The notes beneath the pieces are model-generated. The model was not told the origin of the DNA and searched no databases. It saw only the letters and a list, made by a program, of their open reading frames with translations. 7,304 bases of DNA from an uncultured Victivallales bacterium (GTDB lineage Bacteria; Verrucomicrobiota; Lentisphaeria; Oligosphaerales; JAFGRS01). Positions within the stretch are counted from its first letter, which is position 1. The number at the start of each line of letters is the position of its first letter. The position numbers and the translations under genes are program-made. The stretch is taken from contig CAILKC010000524.1 of NCBI GenBank assembly GCA_903834675.1, positions 1 to 7,304 on the forward strand, in the 5' to 3' direction. Shown here in pieces: positions 1 through 6,367 of the stretch.

Positions 1-24
1 AGGTTGCTGCAAGTCGCCTACAAG

Positions 25-41
25 CCCAGCCCCCGGCTGGG
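25..41. terminator. 7-bp perfect hairpin, possible terminator or attenuator stem
   Basis: CCCAGCC (25-31) pairs perfectly with GGCTGGG (35-41) around a CCC triloop. No T-tract follows on either strand, so it is not a classical intrinsic terminator. It could be a U-less terminator of a gene to the left or simply an extragenic palindrome. Confidence 0.3.
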
Positions 42-57
42 GCCGGACATACCAGAA

Positions 58-134
58 TGAGAACCGCGGTTGCCGTGCCGGCGATTCTGCCATTCGTCAT
101 TGGGCCTTGGGCCTTCGATCTTCTGCGGTTCTCA
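58..134. repeat. 77-bp segment bounded by 12-bp inverted repeats
   Basis: TGAGAACCGCGG (58-69) is matched in inverse orientation by CTGCGGTTCTCA (123-134), 11 of 12 positions complementary. The 53 bases between are less GC-rich than the flanks and contain TGGGCCT twice in tandem (101-107, 108-114) after ATTCGTCATT. The arrangement resembles a very small MITE-like or dispersed intergenic repeat. No target-site duplication is obvious, and one copy cannot establish mobility. Confidence 0.35.
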
Positions 135-185
135 AACAAGCAAACCCCTACGGAGCTGACTTGCGCCCAAGGTTACGAGGTGTTC

Positions 186-213
186 TTGCGCGGGGTCGCC
201 AAGTGCGTATATT
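186..213 (+). promoter_or_regulatory. Candidate sigma-70-type promoter
   Basis: TTGCGC (186-191) and TATATT (208-213) are separated by 16 bases. They match bacterial -35 and -10 consensus at 4 of 6 and 5 of 6 positions. TATATT is the most AT-rich hexamer in a GC-rich stretch. Initiation near 219-221 would give a leader of about 80 bases before the ATG at 302. This is a pattern match only, and the sigma consensus of this organism is unknown. Confidence 0.35.
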
Positions 214-286
214 GGCATGCTGTCTAAGCCGCTGGAAGTGGGGCCGGGTGGGCCTGGCCTCGGACGGGCCCGCGTCCGCAACTGAC

Positions 287-294
287 GAAGAGGG
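287..294 (+). promoter_or_regulatory. Shine-Dalgarno fixing the start at 302
   Basis: GAAGAGGG lies seven bases upstream of ATG 302. It favours that start over a TTG at 107 in the same frame, whose extra 65 residues would hide the signal peptide. Confidence 0.55.
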
Positions 295-301
295 TGTACG
301 A

Positions 302-958
302 ATGGCATTACGGCGTGCAGTGGGTGGCATTCTTACCCTGGTCTCGCTGGTCTTCTGCGGCGGCTGCGGCGGCCCGAAGGTCGACGAGAAGAAGCCGGTG
401 GCCGAAATCCGCACCGAGGCGCAGAAGATGACCTCGCGGGAACTGCGCCGCGTGGCCGACGCCTATGGCGAAGCCGTGGTCGAGAAGCGCGATGCGGTGG
501 ACGATCTGCGCGACCGGCTCGAGGACCTGAAGCCCGAGGAGATTGCCAACCAAGGCGCGGCTACCCTTAAGAAAGATGCTGACGCCGTGGCGACCTCCAT
601 CAGCGCTCTCGATGAACGCCAGAAGCTCTACATCGACCTGCTGCAGACCAAAGTGGACGAAGAGAAACCGAGCGCGCAGATCGAAGCGGAGATAGCGGTC
701 ATGCCGGTGGAGAAGATCGGGCTCGTGGCCAAAGCCTTCCGCGATACCATCCTCAAGCGCCGCGCCGAGGTCGCCGACCTGAACCGGCGCCTGGGCGAGC
801 TGAAAGCCGAGGAACAGACGGGTTCCGATGCCGCCAAGATGGCCAAGAAGATTACGACGTTAGAGGTCTCCGACGGGGCGCTCAGTGAGCGTTTCGCCCT
901 CTACGTGAAGCGCCTGGGCGAAAAGGGTGGCGATACAACCGGTCTCAGTCTTCCTTAG
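302..958 (+). CDS. Probable lipoprotein with two tandem 91-residue repeats
   Basis: This encodes 218 residues. Residues 1-22 look like a lipoprotein signal peptide: RR at 4-5, a hydrophobic stretch at 7-18, then CGGC with Cys22 as the likely lipidated residue. The -3 position is Cys rather than Leu, so the lipobox is imperfect. The mature part is charged and predicted largely alpha-helical. It consists of two copies of one unit, residues 27-117 and 118-208, aligning without gaps at a 91-residue offset. Paired positions include V27/V118, P32/P123, M43/M134, R63/R154, L69/L160, L73/L164, L76/L167, K77/K168, R106/R197 and Y110/Y201. Each unit opens VDEKKP or VDEEKP and has a leucine heptad-like stretch. 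I recognise no named family. It probably sits on the periplasmic side of a membrane, perhaps as a scaffold or partner of the downstream kinase, which is inferred only from co-direction. The ATG is chosen for its Shine-Dalgarno and signal peptide. Confidence 0.8.
   Translation: MALRRAVGGILTLVSLVFCGGCGGPKVDEKKPVAEIRTEAQKMTSRELRRVADAYGEAVVEKRDAVDDLRDRLEDLKPEEIANQGAATLKKDADAVATSISALDERQKLYIDLLQTKVDEEKPSAQIEAEIAVMPVEKIGLVAKAFRDTILKRRAEVADLNRRLGELKAEEQTGSDAAKMAKKITTLEVSDGALSERFALYVKRLGEKGGDTTGLSLP
380..925 (+). repeat. Intragenic tandem duplication, 273-bp unit
   Basis: The two protein repeats correspond to 380-652 and 653-925, exactly 273 bp each. At DNA level they are strongly diverged, while a gapless protein alignment persists. 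The duplication is therefore old and both copies are likely under structural constraint. Confidence 0.7.
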
Positions 959-1003
959 ATTGGGCCACGTCTGCGGCGGCCGCCCAGAGCCGCGGACCCA
1001 GGT

Positions 1004-1008
1004 GGAGG
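1004..1008 (+). promoter_or_regulatory. Shine-Dalgarno fixing a GTG start at 1017
   Basis: GGAGG lies eight bases before GTG 1017. It sets that codon as the start, which places the twin-arginine motif at residues 5-6. An earlier in-frame start at 927 would overlap the preceding gene and bury the signal. Confidence 0.65.
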
Positions 1009-1016
1009 ACGACAGG

Positions 1017-1289
1017 GTGCAGACAACCAGAAGACAGTTCCTGGGTTCGGTCGGCCTCGCCGCGGCAGGGGGCGCCGCCCTCGCCGTCGGCCTGGGTGGA
1101 TGCATGACGCCGCTGGTCAGCCCGACGGTGGCGGCAGAGAAGGCACAGGCCTGGCGCTGCGAGCACTGCGGGCATCTCACGAGGTCCGCCCTGGACCTCG
1201 CCCCAACCCGCTGTCCCAAGTGCCACCGCAAGGGCGGACTGACCCGGATATCGGAGGCCGAACTCCAGGCCTACCTGAAGAAGCCCTAG
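1017..1289 (+). CDS. Tat-exported lipoprotein with four-cysteine zinc-ribbon/rubredoxin-like domain
   Basis: This encodes 90 residues from a GTG start. The N-terminus TTRRQFLG (residues 3-10) is a near-canonical Tat motif, followed by an Ala/Gly-rich hydrophobic core to residue 26. LGGC (26-29) is a good lipobox, so Cys29 is probably lipidated after folded export. The mature domain carries CEHC (48-51) and CPKC (66-69), two CxxC knuckles 14 residues apart, as in zinc ribbons. The second knuckle, CPKCHRKGG, also recalls rubredoxin, but the spacing is shorter than rubredoxin's and there is no second aromatic cluster. Tat export fits a metal centre loaded in the cytoplasm. Zn or Fe would be bound outside the inner membrane, as a structural or redox element. 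It lies 58 bp after the duplicated lipoprotein and 134 bp before the kinase. I recognise no named family; export and metal ligands are well supported, the role is not. Confidence 0.82.
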   Translation: MQTTRRQFLGSVGLAAAGGAALAVGLGGCMTPLVSPTVAAEKAQAWRCEHCGHLTRSALDLAPTRCPKCHRKGGLTRISEAELQAYLKKP

Positions 1290-1423
1290 GGTGCCTGATG
1301 AAGATCCGGGACGGCAATGATCTCCTGGCCCTGGCGGGACCGCTGCCGCGGGACGCATTCTCAGGCCCCCACGCACTCCCAGCCGCTCCACTCTCCTGAC
1401 CCACCGCCCGCGGCGGGCCAACC
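1290..1423 (+). promoter_or_regulatory. Kinase leader with start-proximal GC hairpin
   Basis: This 134-bp gap lacks a recognisable promoter or Shine-Dalgarno for the kinase. GCCCG (1406-1410) pairs with CGGGC (1414-1418) around a CGG loop, ending five bases before ATG 1424 in the place a ribosome-binding site would normally occupy. A 33-codon frame (ATG 1298 to TGA 1397-1399), preceded by AGGG at 1288-1291, lies in the same frame as the kinase. It could be a leader peptide but is equally likely to be chance. Confidence 0.35.
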
Positions 1424-4400
1424 ATGAATATCCTTGGCCGTAAACTCAGGTCGCTAATCGCCGGGCGCGTGACCCTTTGGGTCGTCGTGCTGCTGCTGGT
1501 CCTCCTGGCCCTGGGGGCGCACTACACTGTCTGGACGGTGCTGCGGGTCGACCGCGAGATGCGCGCCGATTTTCTCGCCCAGGCGCAACGGATGGCGCAG
1601 GGGCTGTCCGTGGAGTGCATTCTGGCCCTGAGCGGCTCGGAGAGCGATCTGGCGTTGCCGGAGTATCAGCGCCTGAAGCAGCAACTCGGCTACGTCAAGC
1701 AGGCCTGGCCGTCGTGCCGATTCGTCTATCTCATGGGCCGCCGGGCCGATGGCATAAGCTTCTTCTTCGCGGACAGCGAGGCTCCCGGTTCCGAGGGCTA
1801 TTCCCCGCCCGGACAGGTGTACGACGAGGCCGATGCGGCGCAGGCTGCCATCCTCGGCGGCGGTAAGCCGGTGGTGGAGGGGCCCAGCCGGGATCGTTGG
1901 GGCACGTGGATGTCCGCGTCGGTGCCGCTGGAGGACCGGCAAAGCCGCACCACCTGCGCGGTCCTGGGCGTGGACAGTGACGCCCGCGCCTGGAGGCTCG
2001 ACCTGTGTCGCGCCGCCCTGCGGCCCGTGCTGCTGACCTTGATGATGGCCGTGCTTCTGCTGGCCAGCGTGACTCTCCTGCTGCGGCGCCAGCGGCTTGG
2101 CCACAGCGCCCCGCTTTGGCTGAAGCGGCTGGAACCGATCCTGGCCGTCGTCGTGGGCCTGACGCTGACCGTCTTCGTCGCCTGGCGGGTGCGCGAGCGC
2201 GAGGTTCGCGTCAATCGGGGATCACTCGTACTGCTGGCGGACAGCGAAACGCACCGCGTCGCCCACGCGCTGCAGGACGTCGACACGACGGGGCTGCCGA
2301 GTTTGGCGCGCTTTCTGGAGTCTGACGAGGAGGTCATAAGGGAGGAGTTTCAGCACTTCATCGAGCCGCTGGCCCGCAACCCCGCGGTTTTCTCCTGGGA
2401 ATGGCTGCCGGCGGTGCCGGCGGCGGAGCGGGCGCGATTCGAGCAGTCGGTCCGCGCCGCGGGTGAGCCGACCTTCGGGATCTGGGAGAAGGACGCGCAA
2501 GGCGAGCGGGTGGCAGCGTTTGGGCGCGAGATCTACTACCCCGTCCTCCACGTGACCCGCCCGGCCGACAACGGCGCCGCCGTGGGCTTCGATGTCGGGT
2601 CGGAACCCATCCGCCGGGCGGCACTGGAGGCGGCGGCGCGTAGTGGTCTGGCGGTTGCCACTGACCCCATCACCTTGGTACAGGACGCCCGCCCGCAGAA
2701 TGGCATGGCGGTATTCCAGCCCGTTTTTCAGCGCGGCGAGCCGCCGCGTCTGCGCGGTTTTGCCGTCGCGGTGCTGCGGATGGATAGGGTCGTTGGGGCA
2801 ATGCAAGACAAGGCCGCGCTGCACGTCTCCCTCTCGCTGCTTCGCCCCGACCTGCGAGGCCAACTCCTCGCGTCGTCCTGCGCAGATGATGCCGATGGGG
2901 TCACGTTGCCTGTTGTCTCGCGCCCCGTGGCGGCCTTTGACAAGGTGTTCCTGGTGACCGCCCAACCGCACGGGGACTTCGTGGTTGTTCAACCCCACGC
3001 CGCCGCCGCGGTCGCGGTCCTGCGGGGACTGGCGCTCACTGCGGCTCTGGCGTTTGTGGTCGGCGCGCCCGTGCGTCGCCGCGAGGAGCTGGAGCGACTG
3101 GTGGCCGAGCAGATCGCTGAACTCAGGAAGGAGAAGGACCGCCTGGCCGCCACTCTTGGTTCCATTGGCGATGGGGTGCTGGAGACCGATGGCGCGGGAC
3201 AGATCGTCAGCCTCAACAGCGCGGCGGAACGGCTGACCGGCTGGAGCACGGCTGAAGCGAAGGGCCGCCCGCTTGGGGAGGTCTTCCGCATTGCCGAGGC
3301 GCAGACCCCGGCGACGGCCGAGAATCTGGCGCAACGGGTCTTGCGCGAAGGCGTGGCGGTGGACCCGGCCGATACGGCGACGCTGGTTGCCATGGACCGC
3401 ACGGAGCGCCATGTCTCCAACAGTTGTGCCCCCATCCGCGGGGTGGACCGGGGCGTGGTCGGCACCGTGCTGGTCTTTCGCGATGTCACCCGGGAGTACC
3501 ACGCGCGACGGCTGGCGGAATTGCGGTTTGCGCTGCTGGAGTACGCGCCATTCCACTCGCTGGATGAGCTGATGGGGTGGGCCTTGGACCACATCGCCGA
3601 GCTGCTCGACAGCCCCATCGGCTTCTATCACCTCGTCGATGCCGACCAGAAATCGCTGACCTTGCAGCAATGGTCCACCCGCACCCAGAGGGAGTTCTGC
3701 CAGGCGGCGGGCAAGGGCCGACACTATGCCATCGACCAGGCCGGGGTCTGGGCCGATTGCCTGCGTGAAGGGCGGCCGGTCATCCACAATGACTACGCCG
3801 CGTTGCCGCAGCGTAAGGGGCTGCCAGAAGGTCATGCGCGGGTGATTCGCGAGCTGGTGGTGCCGGTCAGGCGCAACGGCCTGGTGGTCGCTGTCCTGGG
3901 GCTAGGGAACAAGCCGGTTGACTACACCGAGAGCGATGCCGAGATAGTCGCCTTACTCGCCGACGTGACCTGGCATGTCGTCGAGAAGAGACGCGCGGAT
4001 GACGCCCTGCAAGAGAGCCAGGTGCGCTACAACCAACTGGCCGAACTGAGCCGCATCTATACCTGGGAAGTCGACCCCGAAGGGCTCTTCTCCTATGTGA
4101 GTCCCAGCGTGGAACGGGTCCTCGGCTACCGGCCCGATGAACTGGTCGGCAAGATGCACTTCTACGATCTGCATCCCGCCGCAGGCCGTGCCGAGTTCAG
4201 AGCCGCGGCTCTGGCCGTAACCGCACGGCAGGAGCCCTTCACGGCCTTGGAGAATGCCGTGCTGACCCGCGACGGCCAGCAACTCTGGATGCTCACCAAC
4301 GGCATCCCTCTGCTGGGGGCGGACGGCGAGTTCCGGGGATATCGCGGTTCCGACATGGACATCACCGAGCGCAAGCGTCTGGAGATGGAACGGCAAGGGC

Positions 4401-5989
4401 TCCTGGCGGCGGCGGAACAGTCGCGAAGCGTTTTGCTGAGCATGCTGGAGAATGAGAAACGGCTGGCGGCCGAGCGGGACTTGCTGGCGGCCGGCATTGA
4501 ACAGGCCGCCGAAGTGGTTCTTATCACCGATGCTGCGGGAGTCGTCCGCTACGTCAACCCGGCCTTCGAGGCGGCGACGGGCTACACCCGCGAGGAGATC
4601 GTGGGCCAGAGTCCGCGTCTGCTCCGGAGCGGCGAGCATGACGAGGTTTTCTACCGGGGACTTTGGGATACCATCAGCTCGGGCAAGGTCTGGGCGGGCC
4701 GCTTCGTCAACCGCAGGAAAGACGGCACGCTATGCACCGAGGATGCGACCATCGCGCCGGTGCGCGACGGCGAGGGACGGATCGCCAGCTACGTGGCTGT
4801 CAAGCGCGACGTCACGGAGCATCTCCGCCTGTCGGCCCAGTTGCAGCAGGCGCAGAAGATGGAGTCGGTCGGCCGCCTGGCGGGTGGGGTGGCGCACGAC
4901 TTCAACAACCTGCTCATGGGTATCATGAACTATGTCGAGTTGTGCCGCGACGGCCTGGTGCCCGACCACCCGGTGCGGGAGTACCTGGATGAAATCTCGA
5001 CCGAAGCGCAACGCTCGACCAACCTCACCCGGCAGTTGCTGGCCTTCGCCAGCAAGCAGTTGATGGTTCCCACGGTTTTGGACCTGAACGATGCCGTAGC
5101 GAAGATCCTCAATCTGCTGCGGCGCCTGATCGGCGAGAACATCGATCTGGCCTGGATTCCGGGCGTGAACCCCTGGCTGGTCAAGATGGACCCCGGCCAG
5201 GTCGATCAGATTCTGGCCAACCTGTGCATCAACGCCCGGGATGCCATCGCCGGGGCGGGGACGATCACCATCGCCACGGGCGGCGTCACCCTCAGCGAGG
5301 CCCCCGGCGTCGACTACCCGGGCGCCACCCCCGGCGACTACGTGCTGCTCTCCGTGAGCGACGACGGCTGCGGGATGAGCAAAGAGGTGCTCGATCACAT
5401 TTTCGAGCCGTTCTTCACTACCAAGGACGCGGGCAAGGGCACGGGCCTGGGCCTGGCCACGGTGTACGGCATCGTGCGGCAGAACCGTGGGGCCATCAGC
5501 GTTCTTAGCGAGCCCGGCAAAGGCACGACCTTCCGCATCTACCTGCCGCGGGTATCGGTTCAGGACCTCCCCGTGGAAGCCGCCAAACCCGCCTCCGCCC
5601 GGCCCCGCGGCAACGAGACGATCCTGCTGGTCGAGGACGAGAAGTCGCTGCTGGTGACCACCCGGATGTTCCTGGAGAATCTCGGCTACACGGTCTTGCC
5701 GGCGGAAGCCCCGGACGCGGCCATTGCCTTGGCTGGGAAGCACGCCGGGGCGATTCATCTGCTGCTCACCGACGTGATTATGCCTGGCATGAGCGGCAGG
5801 GATCTGGCCGTTTACTTCCGCACGCTGCGGCCGGGGCTGCCCTGCCTGTACATGTCCGGCTATACGGCGGACGTCATCGCCCAGACCGATGTTCTGGAAG
5901 CCGAGGTGGAGTTGCTGGTGAAACCGTTTTCCCGCGACACTCTGGCGCAAAAGGTCCGCGAGACGCTGGACCGCGGCAAGCAGGCCTGA
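1424..5989 (+). CDS. Dual-sensor hybrid histidine kinase (Cache-like, CHASE, 3 PAS, GAF, HisKA-HATPase, REC)
   Basis: This 1521-residue kinase should autophosphorylate and pass phosphate to its own receiver. Four membrane helices are predicted: 16-36, 201-220, 238-254 and 530-549. Basic RRQR and RRR follow helices 2 and 4, so residues 37-200 and 255-529 face outward. Region 1 is Cache-like, with SPPGQVY (127-133) and WGTWMSA (159-165). Region 2 is a CHASE domain: FSWEW (323-327), YYPV (371-374), Asp390 and TDPI (413-416). Cytoplasmic domains are PAS1 (574-690), GAF (700-855; VIHNDY at 786-791, GNK at 828-830), PAS2 (868-985) and PAS3 (1020-1135). The HPK4-type core has phospho-His1158 in AHDFNN, N-box Asn1270 in NARDA, DDGCGM (1313-1318), FEPFFTTK (1327-1334) and GKGTGLGL (1337-1344). 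The receiver (1398-1515) has acidic residues 1404-1405, phospho-Asp1450, Ser1478 and Lys1500. All catalytic residues are present. No output domain exists, so an HPt protein or separate regulator is expected. ATG 1424 is the first possible start after an in-frame TGA at 1397. Ligands are unknown. Confidence 0.93.
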   Translation: MNILGRKLRSLIAGRVTLWVVVLLLVLLALGAHYTVWTVLRVDREMRADFLAQAQRMAQGLSVECILALSGSESDLALPEYQRLKQQLGYVKQAWPSCRFVYLMGRRADGISFFFADSEAPGSEGYSPPGQVYDEADAAQAAILGGGKPVVEGPSRDRWGTWMSASVPLEDRQSRTTCAVLGVDSDARAWRLDLCRAALRPVLLTLMMAVLLLASVTLLLRRQRLGHSAPLWLKRLEPILAVVVGLTLTVFVAWRVREREVRVNRGSLVLLADSETHRVAHALQDVDTTGLPSLARFLESDEEVIREEFQHFIEPLARNPAVFSWEWLPAVPAAERARFEQSVRAAGEPTFGIWEKDAQGERVAAFGREIYYPVLHVTRPADNGAAVGFDVGSEPIRRAALEAAARSGLAVATDPITLVQDARPQNGMAVFQPVFQRGEPPRLRGFAVAVLRMDRVVGAMQDKAALHVSLSLLRPDLRGQLLASSCADDADGVTLPVVSRPVAAFDKVFLVTAQPHGDFVVVQPHAAAAVAVLRGLALTAALAFVVGAPVRRREELERLVAEQIAELRKEKDRLAATLGSIGDGVLETDGAGQIVSLNSAAERLTGWSTAEAKGRPLGEVFRIAEAQTPATAENLAQRVLREGVAVDPADTATLVAMDRTERHVSNSCAPIRGVDRGVVGTVLVFRDVTREYHARRLAELRFALLEYAPFHSLDELMGWALDHIAELLDSPIGFYHLVDADQKSLTLQQWSTRTQREFCQAAGKGRHYAIDQAGVWADCLREGRPVIHNDYAALPQRKGLPEGHARVIRELVVPVRRNGLVVAVLGLGNKPVDYTESDAEIVALLADVTWHVVEKRRADDALQESQVRYNQLAELSRIYTWEVDPEGLFSYVSPSVERVLGYRPDELVGKMHFYDLHPAAGRAEFRAAALAVTARQEPFTALENAVLTRDGQQLWMLTNGIPLLGADGEFRGYRGSDMDITERKRLEMERQGLLAAAEQSRSVLLSMLENEKRLAAERDLLAAGIEQAAEVVLITDAAGVVRYVNPAFEAATGYTREEIVGQSPRLLRSGEHDEVFYRGLWDTISSGKVWAGRFVNRRKDGTLCTEDATIAPVRDGEGRIASYVAVKRDVTEHLRLSAQLQQAQKMESVGRLAGGVAHDFNNLLMGIMNYVELCRDGLVPDHPVREYLDEISTEAQRSTNLTRQLLAFASKQLMVPTVLDLNDAVAKILNLLRRLIGENIDLAWIPGVNPWLVKMDPGQVDQILANLCINARDAIAGAGTITIATGGVTLSEAPGVDYPGATPGDYVLLSVSDDGCGMSKEVLDHIFEPFFTTKDAGKGTGLGLATVYGIVRQNRGAISVLSEPGKGTTFRIYLPRVSVQDLPVEAAKPASARPRGNETILLVEDEKSLLVTTRMFLENLGYTVLPAEAPDAAIALAGKHAGAIHLLLTDVIMPGMSGRDLAVYFRTLRPGLPCLYMSGYTADVIAQTDVLEAEVELLVKPFSRDTLAQKVRETLDRGKQA

Positions 5990-5991
5990 GC

Positions 5992-6366
5992 CGCGCTCGA
6001 TGCCGCCGCCTCGCCACCGTTCTCGCCGCTTCTGGACAGGTGCTACAATTTCACTACGATGGCAAGCTCCGGGGGATTGCGCCGGACATCGCCACGCTGC
6101 CGTTTGCCGGCATCGACTCGTTCACCGAGCCGCCCGAAGGCGACCTGAGTGTGGCCGAGGCCCGCGCTGCCTGGCCAGAGAAGTTCCTCTGGATCCACCC
6201 GAATCTGGGGCTGTACAGCCTGCCCCGGCAGGAGCTGCTCTGGAACTTCGAACGGCTGGTCCGCGCGGCGGCGGGCCAACGCTTCTGCCTGATGCTCAGC
6301 GAGGACGTGCCGCAGGACTGGTCAAACGCGGTCCCGGCCGTCCTCGATTGGCTGCAGGCGAGGTGA
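5992..6366 (+). pseudogene. C-terminal remnant of a uroporphyrinogen decarboxylase (URO-D) family protein
   Basis: From about 6001 the frame reads like the C-terminal third of URO-D/MtaA-type proteins. It opens with RRLATVLAASGQ, then HYDGKLR, then FTEPPEGDLSVAEARAAWP, and ends SEDVPQDW followed by PAVLDWLQAR. Family members usually have about 340 or more residues; only about 120 remain, without the N-terminal two thirds of the barrel. Homology reaches back to within about 11 bases of the kinase stop. No ATG, GTG or TTG occurs in frame between 5509 and GTG 6040, and that GTG lies inside the conserved domain. A CTG at 5986 overlapping the kinase TGA is the only coupled alternative. Most likely this is a scar of a deletion or rearrangement, not a working enzyme. 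Such paralogues in GC-rich environmental bacteria are often corrinoid-methyltransferase-like rather than heme enzymes, so a heme role should not be assumed. A short expressed protein from GTG 6040 cannot be excluded. Confidence 0.72.
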
Positions 6367-6367
6367 G

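Larger units (their letters stand above)
1..301 (+). other. Leader region with no secure gene
   Basis: No convincing complete gene lies here. One frame is open from base 1 to a TGA at 58-60 (19 codons ending in LGPDIPE). It could be the C-terminus of a gene entering from the left, but its third-position GC is no better than that of a neighbouring frame. An ATG at 57-59 overlaps that stop as ATGA and opens a 56-codon frame to TAA at 225-227. It has no Shine-Dalgarno sequence and runs through low-complexity DNA, so I do not call it a gene. The region also holds a hairpin, an inverted-repeat segment and a candidate promoter, listed separately. Confidence 0.5.

Noticed and set aside
57..227. 56-codon frame in the leader, its ATG overlapping a TGA as ATGA
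   Set aside because: It has no Shine-Dalgarno, runs through the inverted-repeat low-complexity core, and has poor third-position GC over its early codons.
107..301. TTG start at 107 adding 65 residues to the repeat lipoprotein
   Set aside because: The added residues contain no domain and would bury the signal peptide; ATG 302 has a good Shine-Dalgarno.
961..986. Terminator between the lipoprotein and Tat genes
   Set aside because: GGCGGCCGCC (975-984) is palindromic and TGGGC/GCCCA could pair across it, but the stem is broken and no T-tract follows, so readthrough is as likely.
1298..1399. 33-codon frame before the kinase as a gene
   Set aside because: It is short and Pro/Ala/Leu-rich with no recognisable family; kept only as a possible leader peptide within a finding.
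2222..3835. 537-codon open frame on the minus strand inside the kinase
   Set aside because: The translation has no domain, is rich in Arg/Gly/His/Pro as expected from antisense of GC-biased codons, and the + strand over the same bases encodes clear CHASE, PAS and GAF motifs.
4730..5950. 406-codon minus-strand frame opposite the kinase core
   Set aside because: It is opposite PAS3, HisKA, HATPase and receiver motifs with all catalytic residues, so it is a shadow of that coding constraint.
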